A DNA stretch of 14,003 nucleotides from NCBI GenBank assembly GCA_015062715.1, contig SUUD01000025.1:1-14003 (forward strand), read 5' to 3'. The notes beneath the pieces were generated by a model that did no database searches, was not told the origin of the DNA, and saw only the letters and a list, made by a program, of their open reading frames with translations. A program made the position numbers and the translations under genes. This document shows positions 6,901-13,852 of the stretch, piece by piece (within the stretch, counting starts at the first letter, position 1; each line of letters starts with the position of its first letter). Source of the stretch: Olsenella sp. GTDB taxonomy: Bacteria; Actinomycetota; Coriobacteriia; Coriobacteriales; Atopobiaceae.

Positions 6901-7006
6901 AAAGATACGAAGGGATGAAGTAGGTAGCGATGCGTATGAATGGGTATCTTTCATACTCAAATCTAGGTATTGAGTTAGGGTATTAGCGCAGATAAAGTAT
7001 TGAGTT
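6901..7006 (-). promoter_or_regulatory. AT-rich leader with multiple dyads before the SDR operon
   Basis: This stretch is much more AT-rich than its surroundings. It contains GTATTGAGTT twice exactly 30 bp apart (6967-6976 and 6997-7006); ACTCAA/TTGAGT facing each other (6955-6960 and 6970-6975); GTATGAA/TTCATAC (6934-6940 and 6950-6956); and AAAGATAC/GTATCTTT (6901-6908 and 6944-6951). This density of half-sites suggests operators for one or more dimeric regulators. A minus-strand TTGAGT at 6955-6960 could also serve as a -35, but I see no strong matching -10. The LuxR-type protein encoded at 9196-10056 is the obvious nearby candidate regulator. Confidence 0.55.
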
Positions 7007-7017
7007 TAGAGAGAAAC

Positions 7018-7046
7018 GAGGCGTGCCGGCACTGTCGGCACGCCTC
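7018..7046 (-). terminator. Hairpin terminator after the chaperonin/trigger-factor operon
   Basis: GAGGCGTGCCG (7018-7028) and CGGCACGCCTC (7036-7046) form a perfect 11-bp stem with a 7-nt loop. On the minus strand the stem is followed by GTTTCTCTCT, a moderately T-rich tail. It begins 32 bp after the stop of the trigger-factor-like gene and separates that unit from the SDR operon. Confidence 0.75.
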
Positions 7047-7078
7047 GTCCTTACCTTCCACGGTTCGTATGGAGCCAA

Positions 7079-7498
7079 CTACTCCTGCGCCACCGCCCAC
7101 GAGCGAATCTTGTCGTCGCGGACATCGCGCTCGAGCAGGGCCAGGTCCTCGCCAAAGAAGCGCTTGACCTCGTCGATGGTAGAGCCCTGCCGCTTGGCGA
7201 TGGCCTCGCCGCGGGCAAGCAGCTCCTCGGGCGTCACCTTGACATCAAGCTTCCTCGTAAGGTCCCGCAGGACGAGCAGCTCCTTGACCTCGAACACTGC
7301 GGCCTCCATGAGCTCGTCGGCCTGCTCCTCGAGCTCCAGCTCGGGAAACGGGTGTGTCTCTCCCCCGCTCATCTGCGCATACATCATGCGGTGCTTCATG
7401 TCGGCGCGGATGCGGTAGAGCTCCTCCTCGACCTCTTCCTGGGGTACCTCGATGGGATACCCCAGCACGTAGCGGCGCCACAGCCCCTCATCTGTCAT
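7079..7498 (-). CDS. Free-standing trigger factor C-terminal (chaperone) domain protein, 139 aa
   Basis: The sequence resembles the helical C-terminal arm domain of trigger factor: IEVPQEEVEEELYRI near 16-30, a long helix (LEEQADELMEAAVFEVKELLVLRDLTRKL, 56-84), the VTPEELLARGEAIAKRQG segment (88-105) and VKRFFGEDLALLERDVRDDKI (111-131). In full-length trigger factor (about 430 aa, known) this part cradles unfolded clients. Here the ribosome-binding N-terminal domain (GFRxGxxP) and the FKBP-type prolyl isomerase domain are both absent, and the upstream DNA is the chaperonin gene, so this is not a recent truncation. The ATG at 7498 overlaps the chaperonin's 3' end by 11 bp and has AAGGGGG as ribosome binding site, pointing to coupled translation. 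Probably a soluble holdase; the alternative is another SurA/trigger-factor-like helical protein. Confidence 0.78.
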   Translation of the reverse strand: MTDEGLWRRYVLGYPIEVPQEEVEEELYRIRADMKHRMMYAQMSGGETHPFPELELEEQADELMEAAVFEVKELLVLRDLTRKLDVKVTPEELLARGEAIAKRQGSTIDEVKRFFGEDLALLERDVRDDKIRSWAVAQE

Positions 7499-9152
7499 AG
7501 CGCGCCCCCTTGCCCAGCGACTCTGCCACCGTAAGGCCATGCGCCTTGTCGTTCGTTACGTTTGCCTCGGTGAGAAGGACCGTGCCAGCCACGGAAAGCG
7601 CTGCCTCAAGCGCACTTCTGGTCACGCGCAGGGGGTCTGCGATGCCCTCCTCGAGCATGTTCACGTAGCGGTCGTGCGCGGCATCGTAGCCCGTGCCGTC
7701 AGCCATCTCGGCCACACGTGCCAGAACCGCCGCGCCACCCTTTCCGGCGTTCTCGGCAATCTGGCGCATCGGCGCAGCACAGGCATCGGCCACGATCCTG
7801 GCCCCCAGGGCCTCGTCGCCGGAAAGCCCCTCGGCGCAGTCGCGAGCCGCCCCTGCCGCGTCGAACAGCGCCACGCCGCCGCCGGCGACCATGCCCTCCT
7901 CGAAGGCCGCTCGAGCCGCATGCACGGCGTCGTCCACGCGCATCTTGCGCTCGCGCTGCTCGGCATCGGTGACGCCGCCCACCTTGATGGTGGCGACGCC
8001 GCTCACGAACTTGGCCAGGCGCTCGGCATGGCGCTTGCGGTTGAAATCGTATTCGGTATTCTCGGCATAGTAGCGGAGCTGGTCGACACGGGCCTTGATG
8101 ACATCCGGGTCACCCTTGCCACCCATGATGGTCGTCCGCCGACCGTCGACATGCACACACTCTGCCTCGCCCAGCATGTCGCGCGTGACGTCACGCAGGG
8201 AAAGGCCCGCCTCGTCGGTGATGTACAGGCCGCCCGTCTGGACTGCGAGGTCGTCCATGCGCCAGCGGCGACCCTCGCCGTACTCAGGAGCGAGTACGCA
8301 AGCCACGTTCATGTCTCCGTGACGCTTGTTCTCGAGCACCAGCGTGAGTGCCTCGCCTTCGATGCCATCGCAGATGACCAGGGCGTCACGGCCATCCTCT
8401 GCCGCGCAGATGAGGGCGGGGATGAGGTCCTGCTGGCTGGAGAGCTTCTTGTCGGTAAGCAGGATATAGGGGTCCTCGAGGTCTGCGATCATGCCGGTCG
8501 AGTCGGTCGCCATGTAGGGAGAGATGAGCCCACGGTCAAAGACCGCGCCCTCCGTCACGTCGAGGGTGGTGTCCATGCGGCGGGAGTCATCGACGTTCAC
8601 CACGCCCTCGAGCCCCACCCTGAAGAGGGCCTCGCCCACCAGCTCGCCAAGGGTCTCGTCCTGGCAGGAGATGGTGGCGATGCGCGCCAGGTCCTCCTGG
8701 GTGTCCACGGACACGGCCGCCTCGCGCAGCGCCGCCAGCATGGCGTCGCCCGCCTTGACGGCGCCGCGGCGCAGGGCGAGCGGGTCCGCCCCGGCGGCGA
8801 CCTGCCGGTAGGCCTCGCGCAGGATGGCCTGGACCAGCACGATGGCCGTGGTGGTGCCGTCGCCCGCCACCTCGTTGGCCTTGATGGCAGCCTCCTTCAC
8901 CAGCTGGGCCCCCATGTTCTGCACGGGGTCGTCGAGCACGATCGAGCGGGCGATGGTGACGCCGTCGTTGGTGACGAGCACGGGGGCGTCCGGCGCGGCC
9001 TTGTCGGAGTAGTCGGAGTCCCTGATCGCCGCCTTGTTGGCCATGCTGACGTTGCGTCCCGCAGGCCCCAGGGTGACGCGCACGGCATCGGCGAGCCGGT
9101 CGACCCCCTCGAGGAGCCGTCCGCGTGCCTCTTGTCCCAGAATCACTGCCAT
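7488..9152 (-). CDS. Divergent GroEL-like group I chaperonin (probable paralogue)
   Basis: 554 aa, close to the usual group I length (about 540-550). Family role (known): double-ring ATP-dependent folding chamber working with GroES. Conserved signatures: VTLGPAGRNV (26-35), VTNDGVTIA (60-68), NMGAQLVKEAA (79-89), AGDGTTTA with D98 (96-103), FDRGLISPY (205-213), AGGGVAL (423-429), and D408 for the catalytic Asp398 of E. coli GroEL. Oddities: about 14 extra residues between GRNV and TNDG (residues 36-60), in the stem-loop that joins neighbouring subunits; Ile248 where E. coli has Glu238 in the GroES-binding helix; and no GGM tail (the end is LGKGARYDR). No groES gene is adjacent. The start at 9152 has GGAAGGA upstream. 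It follows the LuxR gene by 43 bp and overlaps the next gene, so the three are probably one operon. Confidence 0.92.
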   Translation of the reverse strand: MAVILGQEARGRLLEGVDRLADAVRVTLGPAGRNVSMANKAAIRDSDYSDKAAPDAPVLVTNDGVTIARSIVLDDPVQNMGAQLVKEAAIKANEVAGDGTTTAIVLVQAILREAYRQVAAGADPLALRRGAVKAGDAMLAALREAAVSVDTQEDLARIATISCQDETLGELVGEALFRVGLEGVVNVDDSRRMDTTLDVTEGAVFDRGLISPYMATDSTGMIADLEDPYILLTDKKLSSQQDLIPALICAAEDGRDALVICDGIEGEALTLVLENKRHGDMNVACVLAPEYGEGRRWRMDDLAVQTGGLYITDEAGLSLRDVTRDMLGEAECVHVDGRRTTIMGGKGDPDVIKARVDQLRYYAENTEYDFNRKRHAERLAKFVSGVATIKVGGVTDAEQRERKMRVDDAVHAARAAFEEGMVAGGGVALFDAAGAARDCAEGLSGDEALGARIVADACAAPMRQIAENAGKGGAAVLARVAEMADGTGYDAAHDRYVNMLEEGIADPLRVTRSALEAALSVAGTVLLTEANVTNDKAHGLTVAESLGKGARYDR

Positions 9153-9195
9153 TCCAAGCTTCCTTCCCACTAGCACCACAAAGGGCAACGTGTCC

Positions 9196-10056
9196 TTAAT
9201 TACCCAAAAGGCGAACGAGCAGCTCCTGTCGGCTGCCCACGCCATACTTCTTGTAGATGTGTGCGATGTGCTTGTTGGTGGTGCCTATGGAGATGTGCAG
9301 CTTGCGCGAGATGTTTGCGGGTGTCACACCCTGGCAGATGAGGTCGGTCACCTCGCGCTCGCGTGGCGTGAGCTCGTCCGAGCTCGCGTTGCCCTCCCAG
9401 ATGCGCACCTGCCCCGCGGGGCGGACGAAGAGGTTCTTATAGAAGTTGTTGAGGTGGGCCACCATCGTGCGGACGATCCGGATGTCCCGGTCGGTGAACG
9501 ACCGCTCGTCCATGACGCGGTCGAGCGAGAACACGCTGGCCGGCGACCCCTCGAGGTCGAAGAGCACGAAGGAGAGCGACTGCCGCAGGCCACGCGCGCG
9601 GATGTAGCCGTCCATGAAGTCGTCGTGGATCCAGCTGAAGTCGTCCCACCTGATGAGGCGCACGTACGTCTCGTCAAAGCTCTCGGAGACGTCCTGGCGC
9701 AGGTCAAACTCGTGCGTCGCCGAACGCGAGAAGTACTCGAGGTACATGTTGCTCCAGCGTCGGGGAATGTTCGAGAAGTACTTGCGCACGATGCGGCGGT
9801 TGCCGTCGAGCATGAGGAACACGCCCTCGTCAAACTCGACGAGCGAGTGCATCTCCTCGAGCGCCGTCACGCAGAAGCGGTAGGGCTCGTGAATGCCACC
9901 GACCTTGAGCAGGAACTCGTTGCCCCTCTCCCAGGGGAAGGACTCCTTGGACCCCATGCCGCCCTCCCAGGACGAAACGCACGCCAATACCGTCCAGTCC
10001 CGATTATTCACCAGATGGGCAAGATTGGGATACTCAATTCTGACCATATCTGCCAT
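9196..10056 (-). CDS. LuxR-family transcriptional regulator
   Basis: 286 aa. The C-terminal LuxR/NarL-type helix-turn-helix covers about residues 226-284: ELTPREREVTDLICQGVTPANISRKLHISIGTTNKHIAHIYKKYGV, read in parts, with the typical LTxREREV (229-236) and the recognition helix around IGTTNKHIAHIYKK. The N-terminal 210 residues have no receiver-type aspartate pattern and look like a GAF/PAS-like sensor (LMLDGNRRIVRKYF, SLSFVLFDLEGSPASVFSLDR, SFTDRDIRIVRTM). The signal is unknown. The start at 10056 has a GAGGG site upstream; an alternative ATG at 10047 exists. It is the first gene of the leftward chaperonin operon and divergent from the CapA-like gene, with 60 bp between the starts, so it could control its own operon, the SDR operon and/or the lipoprotein gene. 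Confidence 0.9.
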   Translation of the reverse strand: MADMVRIEYPNLAHLVNNRDWTVLACVSSWEGGMGSKESFPWERGNEFLLKVGGIHEPYRFCVTALEEMHSLVEFDEGVFLMLDGNRRIVRKYFSNIPRRWSNMYLEYFSRSATHEFDLRQDVSESFDETYVRLIRWDDFSWIHDDFMDGYIRARGLRQSLSFVLFDLEGSPASVFSLDRVMDERSFTDRDIRIVRTMVAHLNNFYKNLFVRPAGQVRIWEGNASSDELTPREREVTDLICQGVTPANISRKLHISIGTTNKHIAHIYKKYGVGSRQELLVRLLGN

Positions 10057-10116
10057 GAGAAGCCCTCGTCCCAGTGTGATAGTCTCATCGTTGAGCTCGA
10101 AGGGACGGAGAGGTCG
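10057..10116. promoter_or_regulatory. Divergent promoter region of the LuxR and CapA-like genes
   Basis: Only 60 bp separate the two starts, so their promoters must overlap. On the plus strand TGTGATAGT (10075-10083) resembles an extended -10, about 34 bp before the CapA-like ATG. A related TGTGATAAA string precedes the methyltransferase gene at 12844. Nothing clear is visible for the leftward promoter. Confidence 0.4.
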
Positions 10117-11406
10117 ATGCGCAAGGGTCTCGCACTGGTCATGCTGGTCTTGGCGCTTCTTCTTGGCGCATGCGCGACCATGCCCTCGTCAACGACGGAT
10201 CCCGACACGCAGCCCGCGCCCGAACCCTCCCCTGCCCCCGAGGTGGTCCTCACCGACGAGGAGGCCCCGCCCGAGCCCCAGCCCGTGACCATCGACCTCG
10301 TCATGGTCGGCGACATCCTGCTGCACGACCACATCAACGAGTGCGCCCGCACCGGCGACGGCTACGACTACTCGTTCCTCTTCACCCACGTGGCAGACGA
10401 GATTGCCTCGGCCGACCTGGCCATCGTCAACCAGGAGACGCCCCTGGGCGGCGCAGAGCGCGGCTACTACACGCAGAACATCCCCATGGGCGAGGTCGCG
10501 GAGGACGCCACCGAGGAGGAGAAGCGGGCCGTGCCCAAGATGCCGGTCTTCAACAGCCCCGACCAGATCGCCGACGCCGAGGTCGCCGTGGGCTTCGACG
10601 TCGTGCTCAAGGCGCACAACCACACCTTCGACGCGGGATACGGCGGCCTCGCCCACGAGCTCGCCTACTGGACCGAGCACTACCCGCAGATCGCCGTCAT
10701 CGGCGTGGCCGACCCCTCGGGCGAGTCCGGCACCACCAACTACGTCGAGAACGTCTACGTGTACGAGAAGGAGGGCTTCCGCGTCGCCGTCCTCAACTAC
10801 TCGAGCGGCACCAACCTCTATGGGGGCGACATGGACGGCGCCGTGCTCTCCTACCTGAGCGAGGAGAAGATCCTGGCCGACGTCGCCAAGGCACGCGAGG
10901 CGGGGGCAGACATGATCGTGGCATGCCCCCACTGGGGCGTCGAGTACCAGGACATGTACAGCGACACGCAGGCCTATTACGCCCAGTTCATGGCAGATGC
11001 CGGCGTCGACGTGATCTTTGGCACGCATCCCCATGTGATCGAGCCCGTCCGCGTGCTCACCGGAAGCGGGGGCAACACCTGCGTGTGCTTCTACTCCAAC
11101 GGCAACTTCATAACGGCAAACCAGACGGCAAAGAACATGATCACAGGCCTCTCCTGCGCGACGCTGCAGAAGGCACCCGACGGCACGTGCTCGATCGTAT
11201 CTGCCAGCTTCCTGCCAGCCGTCGTCCACGGCGCAAACGACCGCGAGATGACCACCTACCTGCTGCGCGACTGGAACGACGACCTCTGCCGCAGCGGTTG
11301 GAACGGCCAGCTCACCCGCGAGTGGGTCTGCGGCCACTGCGAGGCCGTGCTTGGCGAGGGCTTCGATGCCGAGAAGGGCGTCTATACGGTGCCGCTGACA
11401 TCATAA
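10117..11406 (+). CDS. CapA-family (PGA_cap metallophosphatase-like) lipoprotein
   Basis: 429 aa. Residues 1-19 form a lipoprotein signal peptide ending in the lipobox LLGAC (C19), followed by a Pro/Glu/Ser-rich linker (25-57), so the protein is probably lipid-anchored outside the membrane. The CapA-type domain shows its motifs in order: LVMVGDILLHDH (61-72, D66), VNQETPL (104-110), KAHNHTFDAG (165-174; the family usually has ANNH), CPHWGVEY (270-277, H272), FGTHPHVIEP (301-310) and FYSNGNFI (325-332). Known relatives take part in poly-gamma-glutamate or capsule export and have a calcineurin-like metal site. No capB or capC gene is nearby, so the substrate is open. The start is supported by GGAGAGG upstream. 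It is transcribed divergently from the LuxR gene and ends just before an inverted-repeat element. Confidence 0.9.
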   Translation: MRKGLALVMLVLALLLGACATMPSSTTDPDTQPAPEPSPAPEVVLTDEEAPPEPQPVTIDLVMVGDILLHDHINECARTGDGYDYSFLFTHVADEIASADLAIVNQETPLGGAERGYYTQNIPMGEVAEDATEEEKRAVPKMPVFNSPDQIADAEVAVGFDVVLKAHNHTFDAGYGGLAHELAYWTEHYPQIAVIGVADPSGESGTTNYVENVYVYEKEGFRVAVLNYSSGTNLYGGDMDGAVLSYLSEEKILADVAKAREAGADMIVACPHWGVEYQDMYSDTQAYYAQFMADAGVDVIFGTHPHVIEPVRVLTGSGGNTCVCFYSNGNFITANQTAKNMITGLSCATLQKAPDGTCSIVSASFLPAVVHGANDREMTTYLLRDWNDDLCRSGWNGQLTREWVCGHCEAVLGEGFDAEKGVYTVPLTS

Positions 11407-11430
11407 AGTAGCTCTGAACCACTCCATTGA

Positions 11431-11576
11431 ACTAAAGTTGCGAGTTGCGGGGAAACATGTTCGCATCCCCGCATGGTACTCCCATAAAACCGCAGGAAAA
11501 GCCTTTTCGGGGCCCATCCTCTGCGGGCGATTCTTCGCAAATCCGCCTCATGATTCCCGCAACTCGCAACTTTAGT
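11431..11576. mobile_element. 146-bp MITE-like or structured-RNA element with 21-bp perfect inverted ends
   Basis: The left end 11431-11451 (starts ACTAAAGTTGCGAG) is the exact complement of the right end 11556-11576 (ends CTCGCAACTTTAGT). The interior has no credible ORF and shows nested short stems: GCGGGG/CCCCGC around 11448-11480, CCGCAG/CTGCGG, and GAAAA/TTTTC. It is more AT-rich than the surrounding genes and lies between convergent genes (stops at 11406 and 11619). No clear target-site duplication is visible. It may be a MITE, or a bidirectional terminator or structured RNA; the element boundaries are firm, its nature is not. Confidence 0.7.
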
Positions 11577-11618
11577 ACAGTAAAGTGCTTTTCGGCCATA
11601 TAGAGGGCCAGGGCGGCG

Positions 11619-12728
11619 CTATTCCCCCTCCGTCTCGCGCGCCTCCATCCAGCGGTCAAGCTGGACCTTGAGGAAGGCCGCGGCGGGCACCGCCACGAGC
11701 ATGCCCGCGATGCCACCGATGGCGCCTCCTGCGATGAGGGCCGCCACCACGAGCAACGGGTGCACGTCGACGTTGTCGGAGAGCAAGCGCGGGTTGATGA
11801 TGTTGCCGTCGACGAACCCTATCACGGCGATTGCGACGAGGCCCAAGACCATCTTCTGCCACTCCCCCTGTGCGAGGCACACGAGGATCACCGAGATGAT
11901 GCCCGTCGGCGTGCCCACGTAGGGAATGAGATTGCCGATGCCCATGAGCATCCCCACGACCGCGCCATAGGGAATGCCCAGAAGCGAGAAGAGGACGGCG
12001 CCCATGGCACCCACGAGGAACGCGTCGACAAACTGCCCGCGGATGTAGCCGGAAAAGACGCGGTCGGCGTCGGAGAGGATGCGTTCGGCCTGAGCGTCGA
12101 GTTTGTCGCCCACCAGCGCATGGACAAGGCGCTCGCCATAGGCGGTCACGCTCTTGCCGTCGAGCAGGAAGTAGATGGCGAAGATCACGGCAAAGACCGC
12201 GGTGCTGAAGAAGTCCTTGACGCCTGACACGATGTCGCTCGCAGCCTGCCCAATGCCCTCCGTCGAGAAGCCCAGGCTTGCCGCGGCGTCCTGGACCACC
12301 TTCATGAACTCGTCGAAGTCGCCCTGGGTGTCCTCGATCAGGGCCGTGATGCCGTCGACGCTCACCCCCGAGAGGCTCTTCGTGACCATGACCACGAGCA
12401 CCGTGAGAATGGCGACAATGGCCACGAGAACGAGGGCGACCGCCAGCGCGACAGAGACCGCCCACGCCCGCGACGCGTCCCTCTGGCCAAACTCGGTCCG
12501 CTCGACCCAGCCACAGATCTTGCGCACCACCGGCTGCAACAGGTAGCTGAGCAGCCCTCCATAGACCATGGGCACGAGAACGGCGGCGATGAGCCCCCAG
12601 AGCTTCGCAAAGAAGCCACCCGAATACGAGAGCACCATGCAGGCACCAAAGGCAAGGGCGATGGTGGCTATGACATATGCGGCAATCCTGAGGTAGCCTT
12701 TGTCGAGCTTGTCGGTGATGCGGGCCAT
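11619..12728 (-). CDS. AI-2E-family transporter (PF01594-type permease)
   Basis: 369 aa, the normal length for the family. Membrane segments are visible near residues 13-35, 41-65, 88-115 and 172-192, with several more in the C-terminal half (for example AFLVGAMGAVLFSLLGIPYGAVVGMLMG and the region GGAIGGIAGMLVAVPAAAF). Family-typical stretches are the IGNLIPYVG motif and FVDGNIINPRLLSDNVDVHPLLVV. Between the third and fourth segments lies a soluble loop (about 118-170). Members move diverse small solutes or ions (the E. coli TqsA name reflects AI-2 export, others are Na+/H+ antiporters), so the substrate cannot be told. The ATG at 12728 has a GGAAGGGGAG site; a TTG eight codons upstream is an alternative. 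Monocistronic by context. Confidence 0.93.
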   Translation of the reverse strand: MARITDKLDKGYLRIAAYVIATIALAFGACMVLSYSGGFFAKLWGLIAAVLVPMVYGGLLSYLLQPVVRKICGWVERTEFGQRDASRAWAVSVALAVALVLVAIVAILTVLVVMVTKSLSGVSVDGITALIEDTQGDFDEFMKVVQDAAASLGFSTEGIGQAASDIVSGVKDFFSTAVFAVIFAIYFLLDGKSVTAYGERLVHALVGDKLDAQAERILSDADRVFSGYIRGQFVDAFLVGAMGAVLFSLLGIPYGAVVGMLMGIGNLIPYVGTPTGIISVILVCLAQGEWQKMVLGLVAIAVIGFVDGNIINPRLLSDNVDVHPLLVVAALIAGGAIGGIAGMLVAVPAAAFLKVQLDRWMEARETEGE

Positions 12729-12760
12729 CTGCTCCCCTTCCGTCAGACGCAACGCTCCTA

Positions 12761-12766
12761 ACTATA
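12761..12766 (-). promoter_or_regulatory. Candidate -10 (TATAGT) of the AI-2E-family gene
   Basis: On the minus strand GGGTATAGT lies 33-38 bp before the ATG at 12728. The G-rich flank followed by TAtAgT resembles the GGGGTAnACT strings found before the genes at 1794 and 13938. Confidence 0.4.
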
Positions 12767-12801
12767 CCCGAGCGCCCGCGCCACGACTCCGTCTCCCCTG
12801 C

Positions 12802-12826
12802 TGTGATAAAGTTAGTTTTAGCTAAC
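12802..12826 (+). promoter_or_regulatory. Promoter and possible operator of the methyltransferase gene
   Basis: TGTGATAAA (12802-12810) resembles an extended -10. Directly after it GTTAG (12811-12815) and CTAAC (12822-12826) form a dyad within GTTAGTTTTAGCTAAC, positioned to block the polymerase. The shape loosely recalls DtxR/IdeR-type iron or manganese boxes (TTAGGTTAGnCTAA), but the match is imperfect. Confidence 0.35.
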
Positions 12827-12843
12827 ACATAGAGGAGACAACC

Positions 12844-13671
12844 GTGACCAAGCTGCACATCGAGCGAAACACCGTCCAAGAGACCCTCGTCATCCCCCTC
12901 TACGGGCGCAAGCTCGCCAACGAGATGTACCCCGGACTCATCGGAGACACCAAGGCGGCCGAGCTCATGGACGCCATCGACTACGACTTCGCCTCCGTCA
13001 AACGCCTGCCGCGCTTTGGCGTGCTCGAGGGGGCCATGCGCAGTTTTGACCTCGTGACCGAGATCAAGACCTACCTCGCGGCACATCCTCGTGCGGCCGT
13101 GGTCAACATGGGCTGCGGTCTGGACACCCTGTTCACCCAGGCCGACAACGGACTGGCCCGCGGCTTCAACCTAGACATGCCCGACGTCATCGCCGTGCGC
13201 GAGCAGCTGCTGCCCTCGAGCGAGCGCGAGCACAACGTGGCCTGCGACCTCAACGACACCAGCTGGTTTGACGAGATTGGCTTCGACCCCGTCGAAGGCG
13301 CCATCTTCGTTGCTGCGGGCGTCTTCTACTACTTCACCAACGAGCAGGTCGCGGCACTCGTCTCCGCCATGGCGGAGGCCTTTCCGGGTGGGCGCCTGGC
13401 CTTTGACGCCACACGTAGGCTCGGCCTCAAGATGATGCTCGCAACCTATGTGAAGGACGCCGGCATCACCGACGTGGGCGCCTTCTTTCATGTGGAGGAT
13501 CCCCAGGCCATCCGCAATTGGAGCCCCGCCATCGCCCGCGTGGAGCCACGCGGCTACATGACGGGATACCATCCCTGGAACAGGGAATGGGGCGCCTTCA
13601 ACCACTTCCTGGCACGCCTTGGCGACGGCACCGGCCTCACCCGCATGGTCGGCATCGACTTCGCAGGGTAG
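12844..13671 (+). CDS. LCMT-like SAM-dependent methyltransferase
   Basis: 275 aa. The start is a GTG at 12844 with GAGGAG 6 bp upstream. Motifs of the leucine carboxyl methyltransferase-like family are clear: SAM-binding VVNMGCGLDTLF (86-97), the acidic-loop segment FNLDMPDVIAVREQLL (108-123), CDLNDTSWF (134-142) and AAGVFYYF (157-164). In bacteria this family includes O-methyltransferases of polyketide pathways (Tcm-type) and many stand-alone enzymes of unknown substrate. There is no biosynthetic cluster around it, so the substrate is unknown. The last third (GAFFHVEDPQAIRNWSPAIARVEPRGYMTGYHPW) is the lid/substrate region. It appears monocistronic; a dyad between its -10-like string and the ribosome binding site suggests a repressor. 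Confidence 0.9.
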   Translation: MTKLHIERNTVQETLVIPLYGRKLANEMYPGLIGDTKAAELMDAIDYDFASVKRLPRFGVLEGAMRSFDLVTEIKTYLAAHPRAAVVNMGCGLDTLFTQADNGLARGFNLDMPDVIAVREQLLPSSEREHNVACDLNDTSWFDEIGFDPVEGAIFVAAGVFYYFTNEQVAALVSAMAEAFPGGRLAFDATRRLGLKMMLATYVKDAGITDVGAFFHVEDPQAIRNWSPAIARVEPRGYMTGYHPWNREWGAFNHFLARLGDGTGLTRMVGIDFAG

Positions 13672-13705
13672 GACTCTCCGTTCCAAACCCGATCCTGGCA
13701 GATTG

Positions 13706-13719
13706 TTTTCGGTCCCAGG
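13706..13719 (-). repeat. 14-nt motif, copy A (minus orientation)
   Basis: On the minus strand it reads CCTGGGACCGAAAA. It differs by one base from copy C (13821-13834) and faces it. Confidence 0.85.
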
Positions 13720-13737
13720 CCCAGCCGTAATGATGGA

Positions 13738-13751
13738 TTATCGGACCCAGG
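13738..13751 (-). repeat. 14-nt motif, copy B (minus orientation)
   Basis: On the minus strand it reads CCTGGGTCCGATAA. It differs by two bases from copy D (13853-13866) and shares that copy's GATAA end. Confidence 0.85.
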
Positions 13752-13807
13752 TTGCCAATTCGCAGCGTCCCGCCGGAAACCAACTGGGCAAACGCGCCGC
13801 AATCTGA

Positions 13808-13819
13808 TAGATGCATCTA
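13808..13819. repeat. 12-bp perfect palindrome
   Basis: TAGATGCATCTA lies between the minus-oriented and plus-oriented motif copies, directly before copy C. It is a candidate protein binding site. Confidence 0.5.
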
Positions 13820-13820
13820 A

Positions 13821-13834
13821 CCAGGGACCGAAAA
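13821..13834 (+). repeat. 14-nt motif, copy C (plus orientation)
   Basis: Reads CCAGGGACCGAAAA and is followed by CCAAC. It is separated by 32 bp from copy D, the same start-to-start distance as between copies A and B. Confidence 0.85.
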
Positions 13835-13852
13835 CCAACGGGGCCGCATCGA

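Noticed and set aside
7539..9173. 544-codon plus-strand open frame opposite the chaperonin gene
   Set aside because: Antisense to conserved GroEL sequence; His/Gly/Ala-rich composition as expected for the complement of a GC-rich gene.
9034..10116. In-frame upstream extension of the CapA-like gene
   Set aside because: It would run antisense through the LuxR gene, and the real start at 10117 has a ribosome binding site followed by a perfect lipoprotein signal peptide.
11619..12728. Specific call as an autoinducer-2 exporter
   Set aside because: The family name covers transporters of several solutes and no luxS or other quorum-sensing gene is in the window.
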